Notes under the pieces: model-generated
The model's input: only the letters and a program-made list of their open reading frames with translations
Databases searched by the model: none
What the model was told of the DNA's origin: nothing
Assembly: GCF_051131155.1 (NCBI RefSeq)
Contig: NZ_CP159508.1
Span: forward strand, 3,720,001-3,784,000
Length of the DNA: 64,000 nucleotides
Direction: 5' to 3'
Origin: Pseudanabaena minima
Lineage (GTDB): Bacteria; Cyanobacteriota; Cyanobacteriia; Pseudanabaenales; Pseudanabaenaceae
Position numbers and translations under genes: made by a program
Shown here: positions 36,401 to 43,760 of the stretch, piece after piece
Numbering within the stretch: position 1 is the stretch's first letter
Layout of the letters: every line of letters begins with the position of its first letter

Positions 36401-37918
36401 TCCTAATATCTCAATTAATGCTAGTTTATGTATCTCTCTTTTTTCTAATTCTTTAGCCAATAACCCAATAGTCTTTTCTTGAAATTCATACTTCACCGCT
36501 CCAGCCAACCTCGCTCCCAAACGCAAATCCACCTCCAGTGCTACCCGCACAACCCGCACTGCCTGTTCTTCATCCTCCACTAACGCCAACATCAACGCCA
36601 AAGGTTCCGTCCATTTCAAATAATTAAGATAGACCTGCTGTAGCCGTGCATCACTCAAACTCGGCAACAGTCCCAACAACCACTCCGCCGCATAATATTC
36701 CTGAATCAACTGATGCCGAAATTCAATATATTCTCCAAAAGCAACTTGAAGTAAGTGATACTTTATAAGGTCATCAAGGCAGTCTCTTGCAAATTTTGGA
36801 GGGTACGGCTCGTCTTGGAATCGTTCTTTAAATGTCTGTTCAATTTCATCCCTATACATGACAGTACGAAAATCAACAGGCGAATCTCCTTTCATCATCT
36901 TAGATGCTAAATGCTCAAGTGCAGAAGACCAAAGACGCTGATCTGATAAAGGTTGAACATCTCCCTTGAGTACAGCAACCTGATAATAACGAATGCTTTC
37001 AGTTTCATAAAACTTAGTGAATTTCCGAAATATCTCACCTAAATTTTCAGGAATCTGCTCCGACTGCTGAAACAACGAACAAAGCATCCATAACAACAAA
37101 GGCGTTTGCCCAAACTCTCGCAACCGTCCCGACAACTGCCGCAACAACCTCTCCCCCTGCGTCGGCAAATACGCCATCACAAACTGCTGCATCTGCGGCT
37201 CCGTCAAGGGCTGCATCTCTAACCGCTTCGCAATCCCCAAATCCCCACCCGCACTCAACTCCCGCGTCGTAAAGATCATCGGGCAAGTTTTTTGATAAAG
37301 CTCCCGAAATTGATTTACCATGACGCGACCGCGATCCGATGGCAACTCATTCACCCCATCCACCAACAGCAACAACCGCCCCTGACTCAATAGCTGCTTA
37401 ATCCCAGTCTCATCAATATCCAAAGCAGGATCGTGTTTGTGCATAAAAGCAAGAATGCGATCGCATACAGATGATTCATTCGCCTCCGAGGGTAAATACC
37501 GCAACTCCACCAACACAGGAATTTTCGCTTGCTGATCCTTTAACGCCTTTCCCGCCTCATCCCACAACAACCGCGCCAAAGCCGTAGACTTCCCCGATCC
37601 TGGTCTACCCACCAGCAACACATGATTACCTAAGTCATGCTTACCCGCATACTTACAGATCCCCTCCAACACAGGCAACCGCTCGATTTTTTCCTTCTTT
37701 TCGCGATCGCGTTCTGATTCTCCTTCCTGCTCAGACTTTGGCGGCTCCACCGTCTGCACCATTAAGCCGAAGTCAAAAAAAGCAGGAGCAATCTGCTCAC
37801 GATCCACACGTTGCGATTCCCGTCCCGTCGCATCCGTCAGCGTATACAAGCGCCACCACTGCTGATAAGCGCTTATCACTGACCTTAAATAACCATCAAA
37901 ACAAATCTCTACACCCAT
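33461..37918 (-). CDS. NACHT NTPase with a long HEAT-repeat array (1485 aa)
   Basis: The N-terminal ~95 residues are followed by a NACHT domain with Walker A GRPGSGKST (104-112) and Walker B LLLLVDGVNEL. From ~490 to ~1430 there are about 27 HEAT/PBS-lyase-like repeats of ~31 residues (consensus ALGNIGSDKAVDALI...DSDYDVREKAAE). The C-terminus (~1450-1485) carries VGQVVSGNLIVQGDNI followed by ATQNN. This is an NLR-like layout: STAND switch, ligand-sensing repeats and a short signalling motif. Two adjacent repeats are almost identical in DNA (~35826-35880 and ~35922-35976), showing recent duplication. Defence or conflict signalling is inferred from architecture and from the motif shared with its neighbour. 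Confidence 0.85.
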   Translation of the reverse strand: MGVEICFDGYLRSVISAYQQWWRLYTLTDATGRESQRVDREQIAPAFFDFGLMVQTVEPPKSEQEGESERDREKKEKIERLPVLEGICKYAGKHDLGNHVLLVGRPGSGKSTALARLLWDEAGKALKDQQAKIPVLVELRYLPSEANESSVCDRILAFMHKHDPALDIDETGIKQLLSQGRLLLLVDGVNELPSDRGRVMVNQFRELYQKTCPMIFTTRELSAGGDLGIAKRLEMQPLTEPQMQQFVMAYLPTQGERLLRQLSGRLREFGQTPLLLWMLCSLFQQSEQIPENLGEIFRKFTKFYETESIRYYQVAVLKGDVQPLSDQRLWSSALEHLASKMMKGDSPVDFRTVMYRDEIEQTFKERFQDEPYPPKFARDCLDDLIKYHLLQVAFGEYIEFRHQLIQEYYAAEWLLGLLPSLSDARLQQVYLNYLKWTEPLALMLALVEDEEQAVRVVRVALEVDLRLGARLAGAVKYEFQEKTIGLLAKELEKREIHKLALIEILGETKSDFAVATLVQTLQDSDYHVHEIATEVLGNIGTDRAIKALISDLKNSDVYMRCQSAEVLTKIANDTVNDKAISVLILSLNDSDYDVRWKAEKTLFSALSNITVSAKSIESLIKVLKHPDSSLQKKALEALARIDSDRVFKLLLKVLKDSDYELREKAAELLFNSKDVRAVSTLLKVLKDSDYELREKAAEALGNIGCDKSVDALIVALRDSDYNVRGKAANALVNIGSDKVVKSLLTALFDPDTSVYQIVSYILGAIGGETVIDSLTLALKAPEIRVRQKAINVLSKIDDKKSVEALIFALNDLDYNARQEVAEALGKIGSKKAIDALISALNDSDSSVRQKIAKVLGKVGNDKAVDALISCLNIETLITSLDYESLSKSASNKIVDLLIPSLNATYIYEQRIDKKTIKSCLRKIFMPASYLHPTVIVQYPNYHLREIVADALGNIGSDKAVAPLIQTLNDAIQDLNDSRYASQAEDVCISSEKALGKIGSHQAVDTLIQAIKHPNRFVSRHATKALGKIGSKRAVEPLIQALENPYSYYQELEAAEALGNIGSDKAVEPLIQALNHSDYDVRSNAAEALGKIGGIRAVEALLSVFNYLEKAEEALFNNEKNQETLFNNINVIVNEKAIDSLIAIINDSKYCYSIRERSLQVLGKTANSKAIDILFFVLQNSDYYGSEKAAEAFFSSVDNINTTKVVDALISTINASDHSVREKSLETLVNIGSNKAVDVLIQAFKDLDVHGRESVVEALGKIGSFKAVNFLVSILQDSDFVVRREAEQALVNIGTSKSIDALLQTFKDLGDNARERVAEAIGKIGGSKAVDVLMAAIKSDSEDNVRDKAAESLGKIGSDKELEDLILDLESFYDYARNRAARALIRIAGSDRNLPILTQQLPHLLTLIPTESSQEALSVITAIQARCKYYNYDIAQTPLPPEDNPNPTTGNTYIFNDKVGQVVSGNLIVQGDNIATQNNQKTAPES

Positions 37919-38059
37919 GCCCTAGCTACCGAAAATAGCGGCAAAATCTTGGGTCTATAATAACTTTTTCACATTGAAAATCTAGCAATCTTCTAAAATT
38001 AAAGTATCCACAAACTTTGATGATCCTAGCCTATGCAACCAAACTATCTCAAGCATGAC

Positions 38060-38134
38060 AGGGCAAGCACGGGGGCATTGCCCCTACCCTAAATAATTTA
38101 GATCTTGTAGGGGCTGTGCCCCCGTGCCAGCCCT
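38060..38134. repeat. Family C GC-rich inverted repeat (75 bp)
   Basis: AGGGCAAGCACGGGGGCATT... at left and GTAGGGGCTGTGCCCCCGTG... at right are complementary arms of about 27 bases around CCTAAATAATTTAGATCTT. It is the single-copy form of the element that is amplified at 54-55.5 kb. It lies in the 434-base gap between the NACHT gene and the PRC-barrel gene. Confidence 0.75.
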
Positions 38135-38173
38135 AGACTTTTGCCATCGCAGGAAGTTCTTCCATGCATCAAT

Positions 38174-38210
38174 AAAACATAATGCGATCGCCAAAACATA
38201 ATGCGATCGC
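38174..38210. repeat. HIP1 doublet
   Basis: AAAACATAATGCGATCGC occurs twice with a 19-bp period. Each copy ends in a HIP1 octamer. It lies in the putative promoter region of the PRC-barrel gene, ~145-180 bases before its ATG. Confidence 0.6.
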
Positions 38211-38352
38211 CCGAACAATCGACCGAACAAACGTTAAGATACCGACGGGGATCTAGTCTGCTAAGATCAAGCCTAGGTATTTACCGTCCTGTTTAGTTCA
38301 TGCCCCACTTGTTGGGGATTGTTTGGGAATCTTTTAGAGCCACGTCACCGCC

Positions 38353-39351
38353 ATGATGCAATCGGAAAATCTTCGTCAACGTGCCGCCGTATTGGGTTTG
38401 CAAGTCTTTAGCAAGCGCTCAGCCGTGCGGCTTGGCATCGTCACCCAAATCTGGCTAGATGTCGATCAGAGGCGGGTCGTCGGCATGACCGTCGCTGAAA
38501 GATTTGTCCCAGGCACACCGATCGGCATAGGTGACACATTTTTCATGTCCCTTGACAATATTGACTTGCTGGGGCCAGATGCCATCTTGGTAGATGACGA
38601 ATCGGTACTCGAAGATATTTTAATTACTGAGCGCTACACCACCCTCATTAACAACGAAGTAGTCACAGAATCAGGTGAATTGCTTGGTAAGGTACGCGAT
38701 TTTAAATTTGACCCAGAGACGGGTGATTTACTTTTCTTAATTGTTGCCTCCATCGGTAACCCAATTATCCCAGCCAGCTTGATTAGTACCTACGAGCTTG
38801 ATGTCAATGAAATCATCGCCGTAGGACGCGATCGCATCATTGTCACTGAGGGCATGGAAGATCGGATGACCCAGCTTAGCAAAGGCTTGCTAGAGCGTCT
38901 AGGACTAGGTAAAGCACCTTGGGAAGATGACTTCGAGGATGACTACATGCCACCATCGACAACAATTCGTGACAACGCTCTGTCATCAGGTACCAGAAGC
39001 ACCTATTCACCACCACCGCAGCAGCAACGCCCTGTCTATCGTCAAGAACAATCATGGGACGATGGCGATAATTGGGCTGAGGAGCGCATTCCTGTAAATC
39101 CCCCGCAGCAACAACGTCGCCAAGCCAGAGCCGAAGTGCGTCCTGAGCCATCGCGCCCGATCGCCCCACCACCAGCGCCCATCGATAACTACGATGATGA
39201 GTATGATGATTTTGAAGACGATTATTTAGACACACCGAAAACTAATTTTCGTAACGAAACCCAACAGCAGATCCGTGATGCTTGGGGCGAAACCAAAATT
39301 CCTGACAAGTCCAAACAACGCATTCCCGAAGAGGAATTTGACGAAATTTAA
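38353..39351 (+). CDS. PRC-barrel domain protein with acidic, Pro/Gln-rich tail
   Basis: The 332-residue protein has two PRC-barrel-like halves: LGLQVFSKRSAVRLGIVTQIW (~14-34) with VVGMTV, then VVTESGELLGKVRDFKFDPETG (~104-125) with DRIIVTEGMEDR. A low-complexity tail (~195-332) is rich in Pro, Gln, Asp and Glu. PRC barrels are small beta folds that serve as binding modules; cyanobacterial members like this are of unknown role. Either of the first two Met codons could start it. It overlaps the next gene by one base (TAATG), so both are co-translated. Confidence 0.82.
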   Translation: MMQSENLRQRAAVLGLQVFSKRSAVRLGIVTQIWLDVDQRRVVGMTVAERFVPGTPIGIGDTFFMSLDNIDLLGPDAILVDDESVLEDILITERYTTLINNEVVTESGELLGKVRDFKFDPETGDLLFLIVASIGNPIIPASLISTYELDVNEIIAVGRDRIIVTEGMEDRMTQLSKGLLERLGLGKAPWEDDFEDDYMPPSTTIRDNALSSGTRSTYSPPPQQQRPVYRQEQSWDDGDNWAEERIPVNPPQQQRRQARAEVRPEPSRPIAPPPAPIDNYDDEYDDFEDDYLDTPKTNFRNETQQQIRDAWGETKIPDKSKQRIPEEEFDEI

Positions 39352-40127
39352 TGCTACCTCGTGACCTATTGAATCATGTTGAAAATCGCGATACCCTCAG
39401 CCGATTGCTGGATTTAGGCGATCGCGCTATCCAGACATGGGATGTCGTATGCAGTGATTTTCTATCACCGCCCGAAATTACGGAAGCACTACAAGTATTC
39501 GGCAAAATGACCGAAATCCACTGCCTAGCGTGGGGTGGCTACGAACAAGCCGAACGCCAAAGATTAGCGATCGCCCGTTCTGAGTTGCCTCTCGATCAGT
39601 CAATGGTGAGTCTTACACCCATATCGATTTCTGGGAACTTCCTATTTGACACGGCAACCCATCGCGATTTTTTGGGTGCGCTTCTTGGTACGGGTATAGA
39701 GCGTCAAAAGGTCGGCGATGTCAATGTCCTAGGTGAAAAAGGCGCACAGGCGATCGTCGTTCCCGAACTCGTAGAATACTTACAACTTCACTTCACACAA
39801 GTTCGCACAGTTCCCGTTAAGGTCAATGCGATCGCTTGGGAAGAGTTAAAAATTCGCATCCCCGTCACTAAAGAACTTACTTCCACTGAAGCTTCCTTAA
39901 GACTAGATGCGATCGCATCTTTTGGGTTTGGTATGTCGCGTAGCAAAATGGTAGATCTAATCAACGGCGAAGATGTACGTGTCAACTGGAAAACAGTTTC
40001 TCAGCCGAACTATCAACTCAAAACTGGTGATCTCATTGCCATTCGCGGTAAAGGGAGGGTCACGATTGGCGAAATTATGATTACCAAAAAGGAACGCTAT
40101 CGAGTGCAAATGACGCGATCGGTTTAA
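39351..40127 (+). CDS. Photosystem II S4 domain protein (YlmH-like)
   Basis: The 258-residue protein matches the cyanobacterial/plastid family called photosystem II S4 domain protein: RDTLSRLLDLGDRAIQTWD, the central TDFLSPPE-like VCSDFLSPPEITEAL, ISISGNFLFDTATHRDFLGA, and an S4 RNA-binding domain (~178-245, RLDAIASFGFGMSRSKMVDLI, NYQLKTGDLIAIRGKGRV). It probably binds RNA; the link to photosystem II is by family name only. It is co-translated with the PRC-barrel gene. Confidence 0.88.
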   Translation: MLPRDLLNHVENRDTLSRLLDLGDRAIQTWDVVCSDFLSPPEITEALQVFGKMTEIHCLAWGGYEQAERQRLAIARSELPLDQSMVSLTPISISGNFLFDTATHRDFLGALLGTGIERQKVGDVNVLGEKGAQAIVVPELVEYLQLHFTQVRTVPVKVNAIAWEELKIRIPVTKELTSTEASLRLDAIASFGFGMSRSKMVDLINGEDVRVNWKTVSQPNYQLKTGDLIAIRGKGRVTIGEIMITKKERYRVQMTRSV

Positions 40128-40155
40128 AAAGAATAACGAAGGAAGAGAAAGTTGG

Positions 40156-40243
40156 AAAATAGCGATCGCCTAAATCATCCATACTTCCACCCCACAAGCG
40201 ATCGCCCCTCAACAAATCAACAACACCAAACAGCGATCTCACC
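40156..40243. repeat. HIP1-rich repeat unit, copy left of brnTA
   Basis: This 88-base unit (AAAATAGCGATCGCCTAAAT..., containing AAGCGATCGCCCCTCAACAA) is nearly identical to 40862-40948 on the other side of the BrnT/BrnA genes. The two flanking copies suggest the toxin-antitoxin pair was inserted into, or duplicated with, a repeat array. Confidence 0.7.
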
Positions 40244-40300
40244 TATGCATAAGTTAAAATCAAGAAAATCCCAAAATACACACAATCACTAAGCTTTAAG

Positions 40301-40579
40301 ATGAGATTTGAGTGGGATGAACGTAAAAATCAGATTAACCGTGCTAAACATGGGTTTGACTTTGCAGACGCTTATCTGATTTTTAATATGCCTATGGTTG
40401 TTGAACTTGACGCAAGAGAAAACTATGGAGAGGATCGGTATATCGGTATTGGTTTACTTCAAGGTCGAGTCGTGGTAGTCGTCTACGCAGAACCTGACGA
40501 AGAGACAATCAGAATTATTTCATTACGAAAGGCACTATCTTATGAACGCAGATACTACGAACAATACATCTCAGACTGA
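40301..40579 (+). CDS. BrnT family toxin
   Basis: The 92-residue protein starts FEWDERKNQINRAKHGFDF, the BrnT signature with the conserved Trp-Asp-Lys-His residues. It continues with VVVVVYAEPDEETIRIISLRKA and ERRYYEQY. BrnT is a RelE-like ribonuclease fold. It overlaps the next gene by 38 bases and is co-translated with it. It is related to the second BrnT-like toxin at 43402-43680 in family, but the sequences differ clearly. Confidence 0.85.
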   Translation: MRFEWDERKNQINRAKHGFDFADAYLIFNMPMVVELDARENYGEDRYIGIGLLQGRVVVVVYAEPDEETIRIISLRKALSYERRYYEQYISD

Positions 40580-40826
40580 TTGGGAAAGAATTGATGCTAT
40601 GCGTGATGAGGATATTGATACATCTGATATTCCTCCATTATCATCAGAGTTTTGGGCTAAAGCAAAATTGAGAACTCCTAAACAAATTACAACATCGGTT
40701 CAAATCGATCCTGAAACTTTTGCATGGTTTCAATCGCAAGGAGAGAATGCATCTCAGCAAATGTCAGTTGCATTAAAAATCTATGCAGAAGCACATAAGT
40801 CTTATATCACAACGACAAGAGATTAG
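40542..40826 (+). CDS. BrnA family antitoxin
   Basis: The 94-residue protein has an acidic N-terminus (DWERIDAMRDEDIDTSDIPPL), SEFWAKAKLR, and a C-terminal ribbon-helix-helix type DNA-binding part (QITTSVQIDPETFAWFQSQG, MSVALKIYAEAH). This is the usual BrnA layout, with the toxin-binding segment first. It follows the BrnT gene with a 38-base overlap. Downstream is an array of HIP1-rich repeats. Confidence 0.82.
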   Translation: MNADTTNNTSQTDWERIDAMRDEDIDTSDIPPLSSEFWAKAKLRTPKQITTSVQIDPETFAWFQSQGENASQQMSVALKIYAEAHKSYITTTRD

Positions 40827-40861
40827 AATTTCTTGATCGCCTCTCAACCAACCAACATCTC

Positions 40862-41165
40862 CAAATAGCGATCGCCTAAATCATCCATACTTCCACCCCA
40901 CAAGCGATCGCCCCTCAACAAATCAACAACACCAAACAGCGATCGCCCCTAATCTCATCAAAAAGCGATCGCCTAAAACATCAACCCTTTCCCCTCACAA
41001 GTGATCGCCCCTCAACAAACCAAGAACACCAAACAGCGATCACACCTAATCTCAATCAAAAAGCGATCGCCTAAAACATCAACCCTTTCCCCTCACAAGT
41101 GATCGCCCCTCAATAAACCAACAACATGAAACAGCGATCGCCACTAATCTCAATCAAAAAGCGAT
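40862..41165. repeat. HIP1-rich tandem repeat array, about three 98-bp units
   Basis: Units begin AAGCGATCGCCTAAA and repeat at ~40862, ~40963 and ~41060, with a partial fourth (AAGCGATATTAC). Each unit carries three HIP1 or near-HIP1 sites separated by short A/C-rich words such as AACAACACCAAACA. The first unit matches the copy at 40156-40243. The array fills the 369-base gap between brnA and the dual-OB gene. Confidence 0.8.
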
Positions 41166-41195
41166 ATTACAAAGAGATGTAAGTAAATTGTGATA

Positions 41196-42044
41196 TCAAA
41201 ACAAGTCATCATTACTGTTTGGTAATTGTTTTAGATGATTTAGAAAATCTCTCAATTCTCTGAAATCTAATAGTGTTCGCGATCTTTTTTGAAAGTTGCG
41301 ATTGAGGTAATCACGAGCTTGCTCAACACTCCAGCCAATTCTTTGTATTTCTTGGTCTGTCTTTTCTATCAAATCTGCAATAGGACAAAACTGATACCCA
41401 CTTAACTCAATCACTCCTACAATTAGCCTGTAGCACATTGGCTCATTGTCTGAATCTGCTTTTTGCCAAGGCTGTGCAAGACTTAATATGACTAAGCAAC
41501 TAGATGATATTGTGTGACCAAGATCCAAAAGTTTACACATCTCAGGGTCTGTAATATTAGCAACTAAAGTCTTATCATAATTCCCAATTGGTATGCTTCC
41601 TTTCCACTTACCATATTGAGTTTTAAAACACTTAAAATCCTCTGTCTGCATAAGCTGTAGCGTTCTTCTCTTATGTCTGGGCAAACTCAGTAGATAAGAG
41701 TACGGAATAGCATTTAACCAATCCTCTTGCTGATAATGTAAAAGATTCGTTTCTCTAAAGCGCAGTAAATCCGCTGGTTTGGCTTGTCCACTTCGAGTCC
41801 ATAAACCAGATAGAATAAGACGATTTTCAGATTCATGTCCATTGCCTTTTTCTTGGGATATAGGTATATCAATCTTATCTAGGGTTTCAATTGGCTCACC
41901 ACTTACAACAGTTAAATTAGTTGGAACGTGACCGTCTTCTTCATTTGTCACGGGGCGAATCCATTCGCCTGTATTAAAGTTGATTCCTGCAATACACCTA
42001 TTATTATGTTTACGAGAGTTTGCCAAACAAATTATCTCAGTCAT
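41196..42044 (-). CDS. Dual OB-domain-like protein in a DUF488 operon
   Basis: The 282-residue protein begins MTEIICLANSRKHNNRCIAG and has GEWIRPVTNEEDGHVP, LDKIDIPI and RLILSGLWTR, and a second half with YRLIVGVIELSGYQFCPIADL. I associate this pattern with the dual OB-containing family found next to DUF488 genes, but I could not check it. Nucleic-acid or nucleotide binding is inference. It is the third gene of a tight minus-strand operon (3-base gap to the middle DUF488 gene). Confidence 0.6.
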   Translation of the reverse strand: MTEIICLANSRKHNNRCIAGINFNTGEWIRPVTNEEDGHVPTNLTVVSGEPIETLDKIDIPISQEKGNGHESENRLILSGLWTRSGQAKPADLLRFRETNLLHYQQEDWLNAIPYSYLLSLPRHKRRTLQLMQTEDFKCFKTQYGKWKGSIPIGNYDKTLVANITDPEMCKLLDLGHTISSSCLVILSLAQPWQKADSDNEPMCYRLIVGVIELSGYQFCPIADLIEKTDQEIQRIGWSVEQARDYLNRNFQKRSRTLLDFRELRDFLNHLKQLPNSNDDLF

Positions 42045-42047
42045 AGT

Positions 42048-42497
42048 TCAAAGATGTTGAATATTTACATTATCCCATCTATTCTTTAGGTACTCTGCCA
42101 CAAGTCGGCGATGACAATTATGTGGTTTTGCTTCACTACAGAGCAAACATCCATGATTGAGTAATTTGGGCGTAACTTTTTTCTCAATCTGACGATCTGA
42201 TATAAGTCTTAAAAATTTTTGCTCATACACCCCCCAATCGCCTTTGCTTTTTTTGTACTCGACCAAAATATCTTTAGTTGGAGCTAAATCAAGAATATGC
42301 ACATAATCAATCCCCCCAACTTGTTTAAGAAAATATTTTAAATCGTTTTTCTTAGTAAAGCCCGCTAACTGGGACACATTGTTTAGTCTTGTATCTATAA
42401 CTGTTCTCACACCAGACTTTATCAAGGTATCAAAAAATTGCTCAGCACTTTTCTGAGTAAAGCCCATTGTAAATAATTGGATTGACTGACTAAGCAT
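42048..42497 (-). CDS. DUF488 family protein (short, 149 aa)
   Basis: The sequence IQLFTMGFTQKSAEQFFDTL, RTVIDTRLNNVSQLAGF, and the C-terminal signature CLLCSEAKPHNCHRRLVAEYL (Cys and Cys-His-Arg) identify a DUF488 protein. The conserved Cys-His-Arg suggests a phosphatase-like or nucleotide-binding site, but the family function is unknown to me. Its start overlaps the end of the longer DUF488 gene by eight bases. Two different DUF488 proteins in one operon suggests a complex or successive steps. Confidence 0.8.
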   Translation of the reverse strand: MLSQSIQLFTMGFTQKSAEQFFDTLIKSGVRTVIDTRLNNVSQLAGFTKKNDLKYFLKQVGGIDYVHILDLAPTKDILVEYKKSKGDWGVYEQKFLRLISDRQIEKKVTPKLLNHGCLLCSEAKPHNCHRRLVAEYLKNRWDNVNIQHL

Positions 42498-43146
42498 AAA
42501 CTTCTCCTTTTGTTTCTACATAAGCGATTTCATTACCCTGCTTTTTATAGGCTTCCATGAGATAACCTTCACGATCTAACTCGTCAACATCTTGAACAGG
42601 TGATAAAGCATCAAACAGAGAAAGTTGACTAGCTGCTGTTTGTTCTACAAATTGCTTAAATCCCTGCTTAGCCAGCATCCTATCTTCTAATTCTCCATGA
42701 GACTCTAGTTCACCATTACTTTTAATATGCTGAATATCTAGATCATATTCCTTGAGATTTTTACAGACTAAAATTGCTCGATGGCAAGTTAAAGGATCTT
42801 TTTCGGCACACATCAACGCGATTCTATGACGACTTTTTACACCTTTTAAAATTCGCCTAATCCCTTCTGTAAATAAGTCAGTCGCCGCAATTCTTTCGTA
42901 TAAAGCCTTACCATCGACATAGCAACTTTGGTCTTCAGGTCTTGCTCCTAACTCTTGACCTAAAAACACATAACGCACTTTTTCCGCTTCTAAATAATCC
43001 TTTAACTGCGCTTGGCAAAAATGAGGTAAATAACGACTATAGGGACGCGATCGCACATCAGCTAAAGCCGTAATCTCATGCCTTTGCAAAAGCTCAATGA
43101 AGGTTTTTATATTGTGGTTAGAATGACCAATAGTAAAAAGTTGCAT
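42490..43146 (-). CDS. DUF488 family protein (218 aa)
   Basis: It begins QLFTIGHSNHNIKTFIELL, then ITALADVRSRPYSRYLPHFC and VFLGQELGARP. The C-terminal DUF488 signature is IALMCAEKDPLTCHRAILV. Compared with the short partner it has ~55 extra residues at the end (SQLSLFDALSPVQDVDELDR). It is the first gene of the three-gene operon DUF488-DUF488-dual-OB. The neighbouring genes are a BrnT/BrnA-type module and repeat arrays, a context typical of accessory DNA. Confidence 0.85.
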   Translation of the reverse strand: MQLFTIGHSNHNIKTFIELLQRHEITALADVRSRPYSRYLPHFCQAQLKDYLEAEKVRYVFLGQELGARPEDQSCYVDGKALYERIAATDLFTEGIRRILKGVKSRHRIALMCAEKDPLTCHRAILVCKNLKEYDLDIQHIKSNGELESHGELEDRMLAKQGFKQFVEQTAASQLSLFDALSPVQDVDELDREGYLMEAYKKQGNEIAYVETKGEVYA

Positions 43147-43193
43147 TTTTCACAATCCTCCATTTATCTAAACATGACTTACAACTGGCACTC

Positions 43194-43421
43194 TCAAGTT
43201 GATTGAGGCATAGACTCGATTAAGGCTCTTAGTACTTTGTTAACGGCTTCAGGCGTAGTAAAAACCCTTGCTACATCTTCATCTAAAACCACAATATTTA
43301 ATCTCTTACCTTCACTCCGATTAGCAAAGCGATTAGGTTTAGCCTTCTGATAATCAAAGCTATATTCATGTAAAAGCTCATCAATAGAACTTTGTTGACC
43401 TTCAACGGGACTGTTGTTCAT
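43194..43421 (-). CDS. Antitoxin of the second BrnT module
   Basis: The 75-residue protein from ATG 43421 (MNNSPVEGQQSSIDELLHEY) has YQKAKPNRFANR and KRLNIVVLDEDVARVFTTPEAVNKVLRAL. This is the position and size of the antitoxin of a BrnT-like toxin, but it is not a standard BrnA, so the pairing rests on the 20-base overlap and on the small size. The frame extends 18 codons upstream inside the toxin gene, without a better start. Confidence 0.7.
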   Translation of the reverse strand: MNNSPVEGQQSSIDELLHEYSFDYQKAKPNRFANRSEGKRLNIVVLDEDVARVFTTPEAVNKVLRALIESMPQST

Positions 43422-43680
43422 AATCTTCACACTCTTTTCTGGTTGTTTGACGGGCGCTAATAATACGAATACCATTCGGGCGCTCAGTAAAAGAAATGAT
43501 CAATAAACGATTGCGTTGTGAGTGACCAATAATGATCTCTCTTAACACATCGAAAGAATGTGCTTCATCATCAAAGATGACTGCTAGAGGATTATCAAAT
43601 ACTGTTTGAGCTTCCTCAAAGCTAACTCCATGCTTTTTTAGATTGGCGATCGCTTTTACGTTATCCCACTCACATTTCAT
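43402..43680 (-). CDS. BrnT family toxin, second module
   Basis: The 92-residue protein begins MKCEWDNVKAIANLKKHGVS FEEAQTVFDNP, then REIIIGHSQRNRLLIISFTE and GIRIISARQTTRKECEDYE, a clear BrnT pattern. On the minus strand a TATAAT box (43687-43692) lies a few bases before the ATG, too close to allow more than a very short leader. The toxin precedes its antitoxin as in brnTA operons. The gltB gene upstream is in the same orientation and is separated by a strong terminator. Confidence 0.83.
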   Translation of the reverse strand: MKCEWDNVKAIANLKKHGVSFEEAQTVFDNPLAVIFDDEAHSFDVLREIIIGHSQRNRLLIISFTERPNGIRIISARQTTRKECEDYEQQSR

Positions 43681-43723
43681 AAACGCATTATAACCAACTA
43701 TCGAATTATTCTGGAATGCAGCT

Positions 43724-43750
43724 AAAAAACAAGGGGCTTGCGCCCCTTGC
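43724..43750 (-). terminator. Rho-independent terminator of gltB
   Basis: On the minus strand, GCAAGGGGCGCAAGCCCCTTG forms a strong GC stem followed by TTTTTT, about 10 bases after the gltB stop codon. This is a classical intrinsic terminator and insulates the BrnT module from gltB. Confidence 0.85.
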
Positions 43751-43760
43751 CTTTTGTTAA

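Noticed and set aside
40862..41165. Possible CRISPR or iteron array
   Set aside because: The 98-bp units are HIP1-rich and similar along their whole length; no unique spacers and no replication gene are nearby.
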